NCBI GenBank assembly: GCA_964353255.1
Contig: CAYGVJ010000058.1
Span: 1 to 32,398, forward strand
Reading direction: 5' to 3'
Source: VFZS01 sp964353255
Lineage (GTDB): Bacteria; Acidobacteriota; Terriglobia; Bryobacterales; Bryobacteraceae
Length of the DNA: 32,398 nucleotides
A program made the position numbers and the translations under genes. Shown one piece after another: positions 15,995 to 22,727 of this stretch (position 1 is its first letter; every line of letters begins with the position of its first letter). The notes beneath the pieces are model-generated. The model did no database searches. It had not been told where the DNA came from and saw nothing but the letters and a program-made list of their open reading frames with translations.

Positions 15995-16717
15995 GTGGAA
16001 CAGACGCGCCAATGGCTGCGGGAAGCCTCTCGGGTGGCGGTGCTCACCGGAGCGGGAATCTCCGCCGAGAGCGGAATCCCCACCTTCCGGGGCGCCGGCG
16101 GGCTGTGGCGCCAGTTCCGCGCCGAGGAGTTGGCCACGCCGGAGGCCTTCCGGCGCGACCCGCGGCTGGTGTGGGAATGGTATGACTGGCGCCGGGGCCT
16201 GATCGCCGCCGCCTCGCCCAATGCCGGCCATCTGGCGCTGGCCGAACTCGAGCGGCGCAAGCCGGGCCTCGCCCTGATGACTCAGAACGTGGACGGGCTG
16301 CACGAGCGCGCCGGCAGCCGCAATGTTCTGAAGCTCCACGGCGACATCTGGACCCTGCGCTGCACCGGCTGCCTGCGCGAGCGCCGGGACGAGCGCACGC
16401 CGCTGCCCGAGCTGCCACCCCGTTGCGACTGCGGCGCGCTGCTCCGCCCCGGCGTGGTGTGGTTCGGCGAGCCTTTGCCCGCCGAGATCTGGGAAGCGGC
16501 CGAGGAGGCGGCTCGCACGGCGGAAGTGTTTCTGGTGGTAGGCACTGCCGCGGTGGTTTATCCGGCGGCGGGTCTGGCGTTGCGGGCCAAGGCCGCCGGA
16601 GCCAAGGTGATCGAGGTCAACCCGGAGGAGACGCCTTTCTCGGGAACCGTGGACTGCTCGCTGCGCGGCCGGGCGGGCGAGGTGCTGCCCCAACTTCTGT
16701 CGACGCAAGCCGGATAA
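15995..16717 (+). CDS. cobB: NAD-dependent protein deacylase (CobB-type sirtuin)
   Basis: 240 residues from a GTG preceded by AGGA. Sirtuins remove acyl groups from lysines, consuming NAD. Seen are GAGISAESGIPTFRG (19-33), TQNVDGLH (96-103), the catalytic His115 in KLHGD, and a zinc-ribbon with Cys123, Cys126, Cys144 and Cys146. Tyr63 and Arg66 in YDWRR are the pair that lets class III sirtuins accept succinyl/malonyl-lysine. The usual GTS motif reads GTA at 183-185. The C-terminus RGRAGEVLPQLL recurs in a relic at 17448-17480. The MntA gene follows 20 bases after the stop. Confidence 0.94.
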   Translation: MEQTRQWLREASRVAVLTGAGISAESGIPTFRGAGGLWRQFRAEELATPEAFRRDPRLVWEWYDWRRGLIAAASPNAGHLALAELERRKPGLALMTQNVDGLHERAGSRNVLKLHGDIWTLRCTGCLRERRDERTPLPELPPRCDCGALLRPGVVWFGEPLPAEIWEAAEEAARTAEVFLVVGTAAVVYPAAGLALRAKAAGAKVIEVNPEETPFSGTVDCSLRGRAGEVLPQLLSTQAG

Positions 16718-16737
16718 TGGTGGAAGGGAGTGCGCTG

Positions 16738-17043
16738 ATGTCCATTGCCCCTGGCGTCGAGTTGCCTGAAGCTGGGATCGCGGAGGTCTGCCGCCGCTAC
16801 CAGGTGAAGGAGCTCGCGGTATTCGGCTCGGCCGCGCGCGGCGAACTGCGCCCGGACAGCGACATCGATCTGCTGGTGGAGTTCCTGCCAGAGGCCGCGG
16901 TTGATCTCTTGCAGCACTTCGCGGCCGAGCGCGAGTTCTCGGAACTGCTTGGTCGAAAAGTCGATCTCGTCTCCAAGCGGGCGCTTCGGAGCGCCTTGCG
17001 GGAAGAGGTCCTGTCTCAAGCGCGGCTCATCTATGCGGCGTGA
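16738..17043 (+). CDS. mntA: MntA-type nucleotidyltransferase antitoxin
   Basis: 101 residues. The minimal nucleotidyltransferase signature GSX10DXD is complete: FGSAARG with Gly30-Ser31, then Asp42 and Asp44 in DSDIDLL, and a third carboxylate at Asp76 in RKVDLVS. MntA antitoxins neutralise HEPN toxins by transferring AMP to a tyrosine of the toxin. The start at 16738 has GGAAGGGAG (16722-16730) upstream; an ATG at 16717 overlapping the sirtuin stop is an alternative adding seven residues. The toxin gene overlaps its 3' end by 11 bases. Confidence 0.88.
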   Translation: MSIAPGVELPEAGIAEVCRRYQVKELAVFGSAARGELRPDSDIDLLVEFLPEAAVDLLQHFAAEREFSELLGRKVDLVSKRALRSALREEVLSQARLIYAA

Positions 17044-17374
17044 GCGGCTTTACCTCGAGGACATTCTGGCGGCCGCGGATGCCATCGCCGAGTTCATTCG
17101 GGACCAGGACTATCAGTCGTTCCAAGCGAGCCGCCTGCTCCGGAGCGCCGTAGTCCACCAATTGACGGTCATCGGCGAGGCGGTGGGGCAGATCTCTTCG
17201 GAGCTGCGTGAGCGCCACTCTGGTGTCCCCTGGACGGACATCAAGGGCTTCCGCAACATCATCGTCCACCACTACTTCGGCATCGATTGGGAAGAGGTTT
17301 GGCGCTCTGCCACCAGGAGGGTTCCCGTTCTGCGTGGCCAGATTGCCGAGATCCTTCGCGCCGAATTTCCCTGA
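17033..17374 (+). CDS. hepT: HepT-type HEPN toxin (ribonuclease)
   Basis: 113 residues, all helical, of the DUF86/HepT family. The HEPN ribonuclease motif RX4HXY is exact: Arg74-NIIV-His79-His80-Tyr81 in FRNIIVHHYFGIDW. The tyrosine is the residue that MntA-type partners AMPylate. Other family marks are AVVHQLTVIGEAVGQIS (39-55) and PWTDIKGFRN (66-75). The gene overlaps mntA by 11 bases, the usual tight coupling of this toxin-antitoxin pair. It is inserted between the sirtuin gene and larC. Confidence 0.9.
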   Translation: MRRERLYLEDILAAADAIAEFIRDQDYQSFQASRLLRSAVVHQLTVIGEAVGQISSELRERHSGVPWTDIKGFRNIIVHHYFGIDWEEVWRSATRRVPVLRGQIAEILRAEFP

Positions 17375-17424
17375 GTCGCCCTGGGGCTAACACTTCGCGC
17401 GGCCACCCGCAGCGCCATTTCCGG

Positions 17425-17480
17425 GATAATGAGAGCTTGTGGAACAGGCGGGCGAGGTGCTGCCGGAGTTAATCGCATGA
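17425..17480 (+). pseudogene. internally deleted sirtuin relic (13 codons) overlapping the larC start
   Basis: A mini-frame GTG…TGA at 17439-17480 encodes MEQAGEVLPELIA. Its first three codons and the preceding leader (17425-17447) match the start region of the sirtuin gene (15981-16003) at 18 of 23 bases. Bases 17448-17464 are identical over 17 bases to the sirtuin 3' end (16673-16689, AGEVLP). So a sirtuin copy appears here with everything between codon 3 and the last ten codons missing. Its TGA overlaps the larC ATG, so the remnant may still serve as a coupling leader. The 17/17 match and the matching start make coincidence unlikely. Confidence 0.65.
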
Positions 17481-18637
17481 GGATCTGCTACCTGGACGCC
17501 TTCTCGGGCATCAGCGGCGACATGCTGGTGGCGGCGCTGGCGGACGCCGGCGCTGATCAGGCGGCCTTGGCCGATGCGCTGGCCTCCTTGGGCGCCGGGG
17601 CCGAAGTGCGCTTCGAGCCGGCCCGCCGGGGAGGCATCCGCGCCACCCGGTTCCTGGTGACCGAAGCCGGGCCGCAGCCCACGCGGCGCGGTCTTCACGA
17701 GATTCTCGAGATCATCGGCGCCGCAGCGCTGCCCGAGCGCGTCAAGCAGAACGCCACAGCCGTGTTCCGGCGCCTGGGAGAAGTCGAGGCGGACATCCAT
17801 CAGGTGCCGCTCGGCGAGGTCCATTTCCACGAGGTGGGCGCTGCGGACTCCATCTGCGACATAGTGGGCGCCTGCCTCGCCCTGGAACTGCTGGGAGTCG
17901 CGGCCGTCTACAGCTCTCCGCTGAATCTGGGCAGCGGGACGGTGGCCTCCGAGCACGGCCTGTTGCCGGTGCCGGCCCCCGCTACGGCGGCCCTGGTGCG
18001 CGGCTTCCCCGTCTATGCCCGCGGGCCGGAAGTCGAGTTGACCACGCCCACCGGGGCCGCTCTCGCCACCACCCTGGCCTGCGGCTTCGGCCCGCTGCCC
18101 CCCATGCGGGTGGCCTGCGTTGGCTATGGCGCCGGCGGGCGCGATCTCCCCGAGCAGGCCAACGTGTTGCGGGTCATCATCGGCGAATCGGTGGCTGCCG
18201 GCGAGGCGGTCACGGTGGCGGTGATCGAGGCCAATATCGACGACTCCTCGCCCGAGATCCTCGGCTACGCCATGGAGCGTTTGCTCGAGGCCGGCGCGCT
18301 CGACGTCACCCTGGCGCCGCTGATCATGAAGAAGAACCGTCCGGGCACGCGCCTGAGCGTGATCGCCCGGCCCGAGGACCAGGAGACCCTGGCCCGGCTG
18401 GTGCTGGAGGAGACCTCCACGCTGGGAGTGCGCGTCTACGCCGCCGAGCGGCGTCTCCAGGCGCGCCACACCGTCGAGGTCGAGACGCGCTATGGGAAGG
18501 TGCGCATGAAGGTCTCCCAGGACGGCCACTACGCTCCCGAATTCGAGGACTGCCGGCGCCTGGCTCTGGCTTCCGGCGCGCCGCTGCGGGAGGTGATCGC
18601 CGAAGCCAATTTCGCCTATCGAGAGAGTTCACGATGA
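17477..18637 (+). CDS. larC: LarC nickel-pincer cofactor biosynthesis protein (nickel insertion)
   Basis: 386 residues. LarC inserts nickel into the pincer cofactor of lactate racemase and related LarA enzymes, in a CTP-dependent reaction. Seen are YLDAFSGISGDM (5-16), the histidine-rich GEVHFHEVGAADSICDIVG (113-131), SEHGLLPVPAPAT (158-170), ELTTPTGAAL (187-196) and, in the second domain, VIEANIDDSSPEILGYAMERL and MKKNRPGTRLSVIARPED. In Lactobacillus the protein is made by a programmed frameshift (larC1/larC2); here it is one uninterrupted frame. LarA, LarB and LarE are not in the window. It overlaps metG by four bases. Confidence 0.93.
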   Translation: MRICYLDAFSGISGDMLVAALADAGADQAALADALASLGAGAEVRFEPARRGGIRATRFLVTEAGPQPTRRGLHEILEIIGAAALPERVKQNATAVFRRLGEVEADIHQVPLGEVHFHEVGAADSICDIVGACLALELLGVAAVYSSPLNLGSGTVASEHGLLPVPAPATAALVRGFPVYARGPEVELTTPTGAALATTLACGFGPLPPMRVACVGYGAGGRDLPEQANVLRVIIGESVAAGEAVTVAVIEANIDDSSPEILGYAMERLLEAGALDVTLAPLIMKKNRPGTRLSVIARPEDQETLARLVLEETSTLGVRVYAAERRLQARHTVEVETRYGKVRMKVSQDGHYAPEFEDCRRLALASGAPLREVIAEANFAYRESSR

Positions 18638-20568
18638 AGTACTACCTGACCACCCCCATCTACTACGTCAACGCTGCTCCGCACCTCGGTCATACCTACA
18701 CGACGATTGCGGCGGACGCCATCCGGCGCTTCAAGCGGATGCAGGGCTACGAAGCGGTGCTCACTACCGGCACCGACGAGCACGGCAGCAAGGTGGAGGG
18801 CGCTGCGCGCGCCTCCGGCATGACCCCGCAGGCATTCACGGACCTGATCTCGGCCGAGTTCCGCGATCAGTGGGAGACGCTGGGGCTGGCCATCGACCGC
18901 TTCATGCGCACCACCGACCCGCGGCACGCCGCTACCGTCCAGCGGCTCTTCGAGCGCTGCCTGGCCAACGGCTACATCTACAAGGGCACCTACACCGGCG
19001 CCTACTGCGTTTTCTGCGAGCTGTACGCCGGCGAAGGCCAGGGCGGCGCGCCCTGCCCGGACTGCGGCCGCCCCACGGAGACCGTCTCCGAGGAGAACTA
19101 CTTCTTCAAGCTCTCGGCCTTCCAGGACCGCTTGCTGGAGCTATACGAGCAGCAGCCGGATTTCATCCAGCCCGAAGTGCGGCGCAACGAGGTGACCGCC
19201 TTCGTCCGCCAGGGCCTGAGCGACCTCTCCATCACGCGCACCACGCTTAAATGGGGCGTCCCCGTGCCCACCGACCCCCGCCACGTTTTCTACGTCTGGT
19301 TCGACGCCCTCAGCACTTACATGAGCGCCGTCGAGGGCGAGGACCTCTGGCCCGCCGACCTCCACCTGATCGGCAAGGAGATCACCCGCTTCCATGCCAT
19401 CTACTGGCCGGCGTTCCTGATGGCCGCCGGGCTGCCGCTGCCCAAACGCATCTTCGCCCACGGCTGGCTCTTGTTCGAGCAGGACAAGATGAGCAAGTCG
19501 CGCGGCAACATCGTCCGCCCCGACCCGGTGCGCAAGGTGATGGGCATCGACCCGCTGCGCTACTTCCTCCTGCGCGAGATCAACTTCGGCCAGGACGGCA
19601 GCTTCAGCTATGACGCCCTGGTCGGCCGTTACAACGCCGACCTGGCCAACGGCCTGGGAAACCTGGTCAGCCGCACCCTGAAGATGATCCAGGACTACAC
19701 CGCCGGCGCCGTCCCGGAGCTCGCCGGCGGGCCTGCCTCCGCTGAGATTGCCGGCCTGGCCACCACCACCATCGCGGAGGTGATCCAGGCTTTCGAGAAC
19801 TTCCAGTTCTCGCGGGGACTGGAGAGCCTCTGGAACCTGCTCTCGGCGGTGGACAAGTTCATCGTCGAGCAGGCGCCCTGGCAACTGGCCAAGCGGGAGG
19901 ACTATGCATCCCAGGCTGCCATGCGCGACACCTTGTACACCGCGGCCGACGTGCTGCGGGTGGCGACCGTGCTGCTGGCCCCCATCATGCCCTCGGCGGC
20001 GGCCCGCATCTGGCGGCAGCTCGGCATGACCGAACCCCTGGAAGAAGCCCGCCTGGAGTGCCTGGTCCCGCGCCAGCTCGCGCCCGGGCAGAGGATCGGC
20101 GAGCTCGCGCCGCTGTTCCCGCGCCTGGAGATGCAGCCGGCTATCGACCGCATGCGCGCCCTCGAGGTGGCCGAGCTGGCCCGGCAGAACTCCCTGCTGG
20201 GGAAGACCGCGGCGCCGGCGGCCGCGGCGCGGGCCGGCGAGAGGATCAGCATCGACGATTTCGCCAAGGTGGACATGCGCGTGGGCGTCGTGCTGGCTGC
20301 CGCGCGCGTCAAGCGCACCGACACGCTGATCGAACTCCAGGTGGATCTCGGAGAGGCCGCCCCGCGGACCGTCGTGGCGGGGATCGCCGGCGCCTACCAG
20401 CCCGACCAGTTGATCGGGCGCAAGGTGGTCATCGTAGCCAACCTCCAGCCGCGCAAACTGCGCGGCATCGAGTCCAACGGGATGATCGTGGCGGCCTCGC
20501 CCGAGGGCGGCCTGCCGGTATTGGTTGGCTTCCTGGAGGATGTGCCCGTCGGCGCCCGCCTGACATGA
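18634..20568 (+). CDS. metG: methionyl-tRNA synthetase with C-terminal tRNA-binding domain
   Basis: 644 residues. The class I signature is HLGH (17-20), and the KMSKS loop is at 285-289. A zinc knuckle has Cys125, Cys128, Cys141 and Cys144. The helical anticodon-binding domain spans about 350-500. A Trbp111-like tRNA-binding domain (about 538-644) begins ISIDDFAKVDMRVGVVLAA and includes VVIVANLQPRKLRGIESNGM; this fusion is common in bacterial MetG dimers. Start and stop are both in 4-bp overlaps, with larC upstream and tatD downstream. Confidence 0.96.
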   Translation: MKYYLTTPIYYVNAAPHLGHTYTTIAADAIRRFKRMQGYEAVLTTGTDEHGSKVEGAARASGMTPQAFTDLISAEFRDQWETLGLAIDRFMRTTDPRHAATVQRLFERCLANGYIYKGTYTGAYCVFCELYAGEGQGGAPCPDCGRPTETVSEENYFFKLSAFQDRLLELYEQQPDFIQPEVRRNEVTAFVRQGLSDLSITRTTLKWGVPVPTDPRHVFYVWFDALSTYMSAVEGEDLWPADLHLIGKEITRFHAIYWPAFLMAAGLPLPKRIFAHGWLLFEQDKMSKSRGNIVRPDPVRKVMGIDPLRYFLLREINFGQDGSFSYDALVGRYNADLANGLGNLVSRTLKMIQDYTAGAVPELAGGPASAEIAGLATTTIAEVIQAFENFQFSRGLESLWNLLSAVDKFIVEQAPWQLAKREDYASQAAMRDTLYTAADVLRVATVLLAPIMPSAAARIWRQLGMTEPLEEARLECLVPRQLAPGQRIGELAPLFPRLEMQPAIDRMRALEVAELARQNSLLGKTAAPAAAARAGERISIDDFAKVDMRVGVVLAAARVKRTDTLIELQVDLGEAAPRTVVAGIAGAYQPDQLIGRKVVIVANLQPRKLRGIESNGMIVAASPEGGLPVLVGFLEDVPVGARLT

Positions 20569-21347
20569 GCCTCATCGACTCGCACTGCCACCTGGATGAC
20601 CGGCAGTTCGGTCCTGATCGTGAAGCCGTCATCCGGCGGGCACTCGAGGCCGGCGTCGAGCTGATGCTGGCGATCGGGTCCGGCGACGGCCCGCCGGACC
20701 TGGAAGCTGCCCTCCGGCTGGCCGAGGCTTGGCCCGAGATTTACGCCACCGTGGGCGTTCATCCGCACGATGCCGCCAAGGCCGCCGCCGAGACCTGGCC
20801 GCGGCTGGCCGAGTTGCTCGCCCATCCCAAAGTGCTGGCCGTGGGCGAGATCGGGCTGGATTACCACTACGATTTCTCGCCCCGCGACCAGCAACGCGAG
20901 GTCTTCATCCGGCAGCTTGGCCTGGCGCGCGAAGCCGCCAGGCCCGTCATCATCCACACCCGCGAAGCCTGGCCTGACACCGTGGCCATCCTGGGCGAAC
21001 ACTGGAGCCCGGCGGGCCTGCCCGGCATCATGCACTGCTTCTCGGGCGGTCCTGAGGAGACCGAACAGGTCCTCGAGATGGGGTTCTTCGTGAGCTTCGC
21101 CGGCGTGGTCACTTTCCCCAAGGCCGTGCGGGTGCAGGAGGCGGCCCGGCGAGTGCCCCAGGACCGCCTGCTGGTGGAGACCGACGCGCCCTACCTGGCG
21201 CCACAGCCTTACCGGGGCCGCCGGAACGAGCCGGCGTACGTGATCGCCACGGCGCGCCGCCTGGCCGAGTTGCGCAGCGAGCCCTTCGAGCAGCTTGCCC
21301 GGGCCACCACCGCCAACTTCCGGCGGCTGTTCCGCCGTTTGGCGTAA
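20565..21347 (+). CDS. tatD: TatD-family metal-dependent hydrolase (DNase)
   Basis: 260 residues. TatD-like proteins are TIM-barrel nucleases acting on DNA ends. All metal ligands are visible: His7 and His9 in DSHCHLD, Glu95 in GEIGLDYHYD, His131 in IIHTREA, His157 in GIMHCFSGG and Asp207 in VETDAPYLAP. The usual C-terminal helix (LAELRSEPFEQLARATTANFRRLF) is present. The metG-tatD pairing is very common in bacteria. The ATG overlaps the metG stop by four bases, so the start is firm. It ends the operon; a repeat-rich gap follows. Confidence 0.95.
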   Translation: MSLIDSHCHLDDRQFGPDREAVIRRALEAGVELMLAIGSGDGPPDLEAALRLAEAWPEIYATVGVHPHDAAKAAAETWPRLAELLAHPKVLAVGEIGLDYHYDFSPRDQQREVFIRQLGLAREAARPVIIHTREAWPDTVAILGEHWSPAGLPGIMHCFSGGPEETEQVLEMGFFVSFAGVVTFPKAVRVQEAARRVPQDRLLVETDAPYLAPQPYRGRRNEPAYVIATARRLAELRSEPFEQLARATTANFRRLFRRLA

Positions 21348-21384
21348 TCCGTCCGTAGGAAGGAAGCGACTGCCTTGGTGAAGC

Positions 21385-21453
21385 GCCCGCTGGCGTAGCG
21401 GGCAAGTTCATGCGCTTGTCACCGGCCCGGTGAGCCAGCCGGGGGGCTGGCTC
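21385..21453. repeat. two perfect hairpins downstream of tatD
   Basis: GCCCGCT-GGCGT-AGCGGGC (21385-21403) is a 7-bp stem. GAGCCAGCC-GGGG-GGCTGGCTC (21432-21453) is a perfect 9-bp stem with a four-base loop. Neither is followed by a T-run, so they are not classical terminators, though they may slow exonucleases at the 3' end of the larC-metG-tatD transcript. Confidence 0.6.
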
Positions 21454-21455
21454 GC

Positions 21456-21645
21456 GGGTCAGGGGACCCATAAGCGCTAAGATAAGCCGCGCTCAGGAAC
21501 AAGATGTGGCGCGGACTCTCAGTCTGCCGCGTCGAGACTCCAGAAACCCGCCTCGACACGATTGTCGAGGCGGCAAGCAAGAGTGCTTGCGCCACGAAAA
21601 GGAGGCGCTTTCCCCTTAAGTTAGCGCTTATGGGTCAGGGGACCC
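21456..21645. repeat. inverted-repeat-bounded element (MITE-like)
   Basis: A perfect 16-bp inverted repeat, GACCCATAAGCGCTAA at 21465-21480 and its complement at 21621-21636, encloses 140 bases. Each end also carries the short hairpin GGGTC-AGGG-GACCC (21456-21469 and 21632-21645). Inside lies a second repeat unit (21506-21595). No reading frame of note is enclosed. The layout is that of a small non-autonomous element or a nested repeat. Confidence 0.55.
21506..21595. repeat. dispersed hairpin repeat, copy 1
   Basis: It begins GTGGCGC and ends GCGCCAC. The core is a perfect 11-bp stem CCGCCTCGACA-CGAT-TGTCGAGGCGG (21548-21573), followed by GCAAG-AGTG-CTTGC. Its first 36 bases match 25163-25198 at 30 positions, so at least two copies lie in this window. 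REP-like structural DNA or RNA is the likely nature. Confidence 0.65.
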
Positions 21646-21668
21646 GCCCTACTGCGCGCAGTTGTAAG

Positions 21669-21706
21669 GCGGACGCCCCCGTCCGCGTCCGGACCCTTGG
21701 CCGGAC
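21669..21706. repeat. two adjacent short hairpins
   Basis: GCGGACG-CCCC-CGTCCGC (21669-21686) is a perfect 7-bp stem. It is followed at once by GTCCGG…CCGGAC (21687-21706), a 6-bp stem. They belong to the repeat-rich gap between tatD and uppP. Confidence 0.5.
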
Positions 21707-21792
21707 AGTTCCTTAACGTACGAATTACGGTGCCGCCGGGCCCGGCCTGCTGGTGCGCTACCATGTTTAGTTCAGTGCGTCGCAGGCCCTGG

Positions 21793-21864
21793 CCGCTCCC
21801 TGACGGTCGCGGCTCGGAAAGGCGCAACCAAGTCAGTTGCCGAGCCGCGAGCGTAAGCGAGCGG
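21793..21864. repeat. 25-bp imperfect inverted repeat upstream of uppP
   Basis: The arms at 21793-21817 and 21840-21864 pair at 22 of 25 positions, including a perfect 11-bp inner stem TCGCGGCTCGG / CCGAGCCGCGA, around a 22-base loop. It ends 32 bases before the uppP ATG and could affect its expression, or be another REP-like unit. Confidence 0.6.
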
Positions 21865-21896
21865 TAAACCGACCTGCGGCGCACTAGTTTGCCGCC

Positions 21897-22727
21897 ATGC
21901 CCCTGGAACAGGCCCTGGTTTTGGCTGTAGTCCAAAGTCTGACCGAGTTCCTGCCCATCAGCAGCACGGCCCACCTGGCGCTGGTGCCCTGGCTGCTCGG
22001 CTGGCGCGATCCTGGCCTCAGCTTCGACATCGCTCTGCACTTCGGCACACTGGCTGCCCTGATCGGCTACTTCTTCCGCGACTGGCTCCGGATGCTGAGG
22101 GCGGCTTTCGGCTCACCCTCTTCCGCGGACGACGAACTCGGCGGCAATCGCCGGCTGCTCTGGCTGCTCGCCCTGGCCACAGTGCCGGCGGCGCTGGCGG
22201 GCTACTTGTTCCAGGCGCAGGCCGAGACTGCCTGGCGCAGTCCATACCTGATGGCCGGCATGTTGATGGCGATCGCCGGCCTGATGTACGTGGCCGACCG
22301 AACCGGGGCCCGCAACCGCGGCTTGGCCACGGTTTCCCTGGCTGATTCGTTGTGGGTTGGCTGCGCCCAGGCCGTCGCCATCATCCCGGGCACGTCCCGC
22401 AGCGGGATCACCATCTCCGCAGGCCTGCTGCGCGGGCTGGACCGCCCGGCCGCGGCCCGGTTCTCTTTCCTGTTGTCTACGCCGGCACTGGCCGGGGCAG
22501 CCCTCAAGGCGGCCTGGGACCTGCAGCGGGCGGGCGGGATCCCGCCGGAAATGCAGCTTCCCTTCGCCGTCGGGGTCCTGGTCAGTGCGCTGACCGCCTG
22601 GGCCGTGGTGGCCTTCTTCCTGCGCTTCCTCCGCACGCACACCCTGCGTTTTTTTGTGTACTACCGGCTGTTTTTTGGCATAATAGTAATTGCTCTAGCT
22701 ATCTTCTTGCGCCGCGTTGCGGCATGA
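21897..22727 (+). CDS. uppP: undecaprenyl-diphosphatase
   Basis: 276 residues, a multi-span inner-membrane protein. UppP (BacA) dephosphorylates undecaprenyl pyrophosphate to recycle the lipid carrier for peptidoglycan and other polymers. The (E/Q)XXXE motif is QSLTEFLPISSTAH, with Gln13 and Glu17. The second motif PGTSRSGIT lies near 163-171 and holds the phosphate-binding arginine. About seven to eight hydrophobic segments are seen. No strong ribosome-binding site precedes the ATG, which directly follows a repeat region. The stop overlaps the ftsK start by four bases. Confidence 0.95.
   Translation: MPLEQALVLAVVQSLTEFLPISSTAHLALVPWLLGWRDPGLSFDIALHFGTLAALIGYFFRDWLRMLRAAFGSPSSADDELGGNRRLLWLLALATVPAALAGYLFQAQAETAWRSPYLMAGMLMAIAGLMYVADRTGARNRGLATVSLADSLWVGCAQAVAIIPGTSRSGITISAGLLRGLDRPAAARFSFLLSTPALAGAALKAAWDLQRAGGIPPEMQLPFAVGVLVSALTAWAVVAFFLRFLRTHTLRFFVYYRLFFGIIVIALAIFLRRVAA

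Noticed and set aside
15995..17374. Sir2-type anti-phage defence system formed by sirtuin plus MNT/HEPN
   Set aside because: The sirtuin is a compact CobB-type deacylase with zinc ribbon and Tyr/Arg acyl pocket, not a defence SIR2 fusion, and a second sirtuin copy once lay at larC, which points to a housekeeping gene.
22352..22723. Upstream extension of FtsK into uppP
   Set aside because: Out-of-frame uppP sequence; the ATG overlapping the uppP stop gives the normal FtsK N-terminus.
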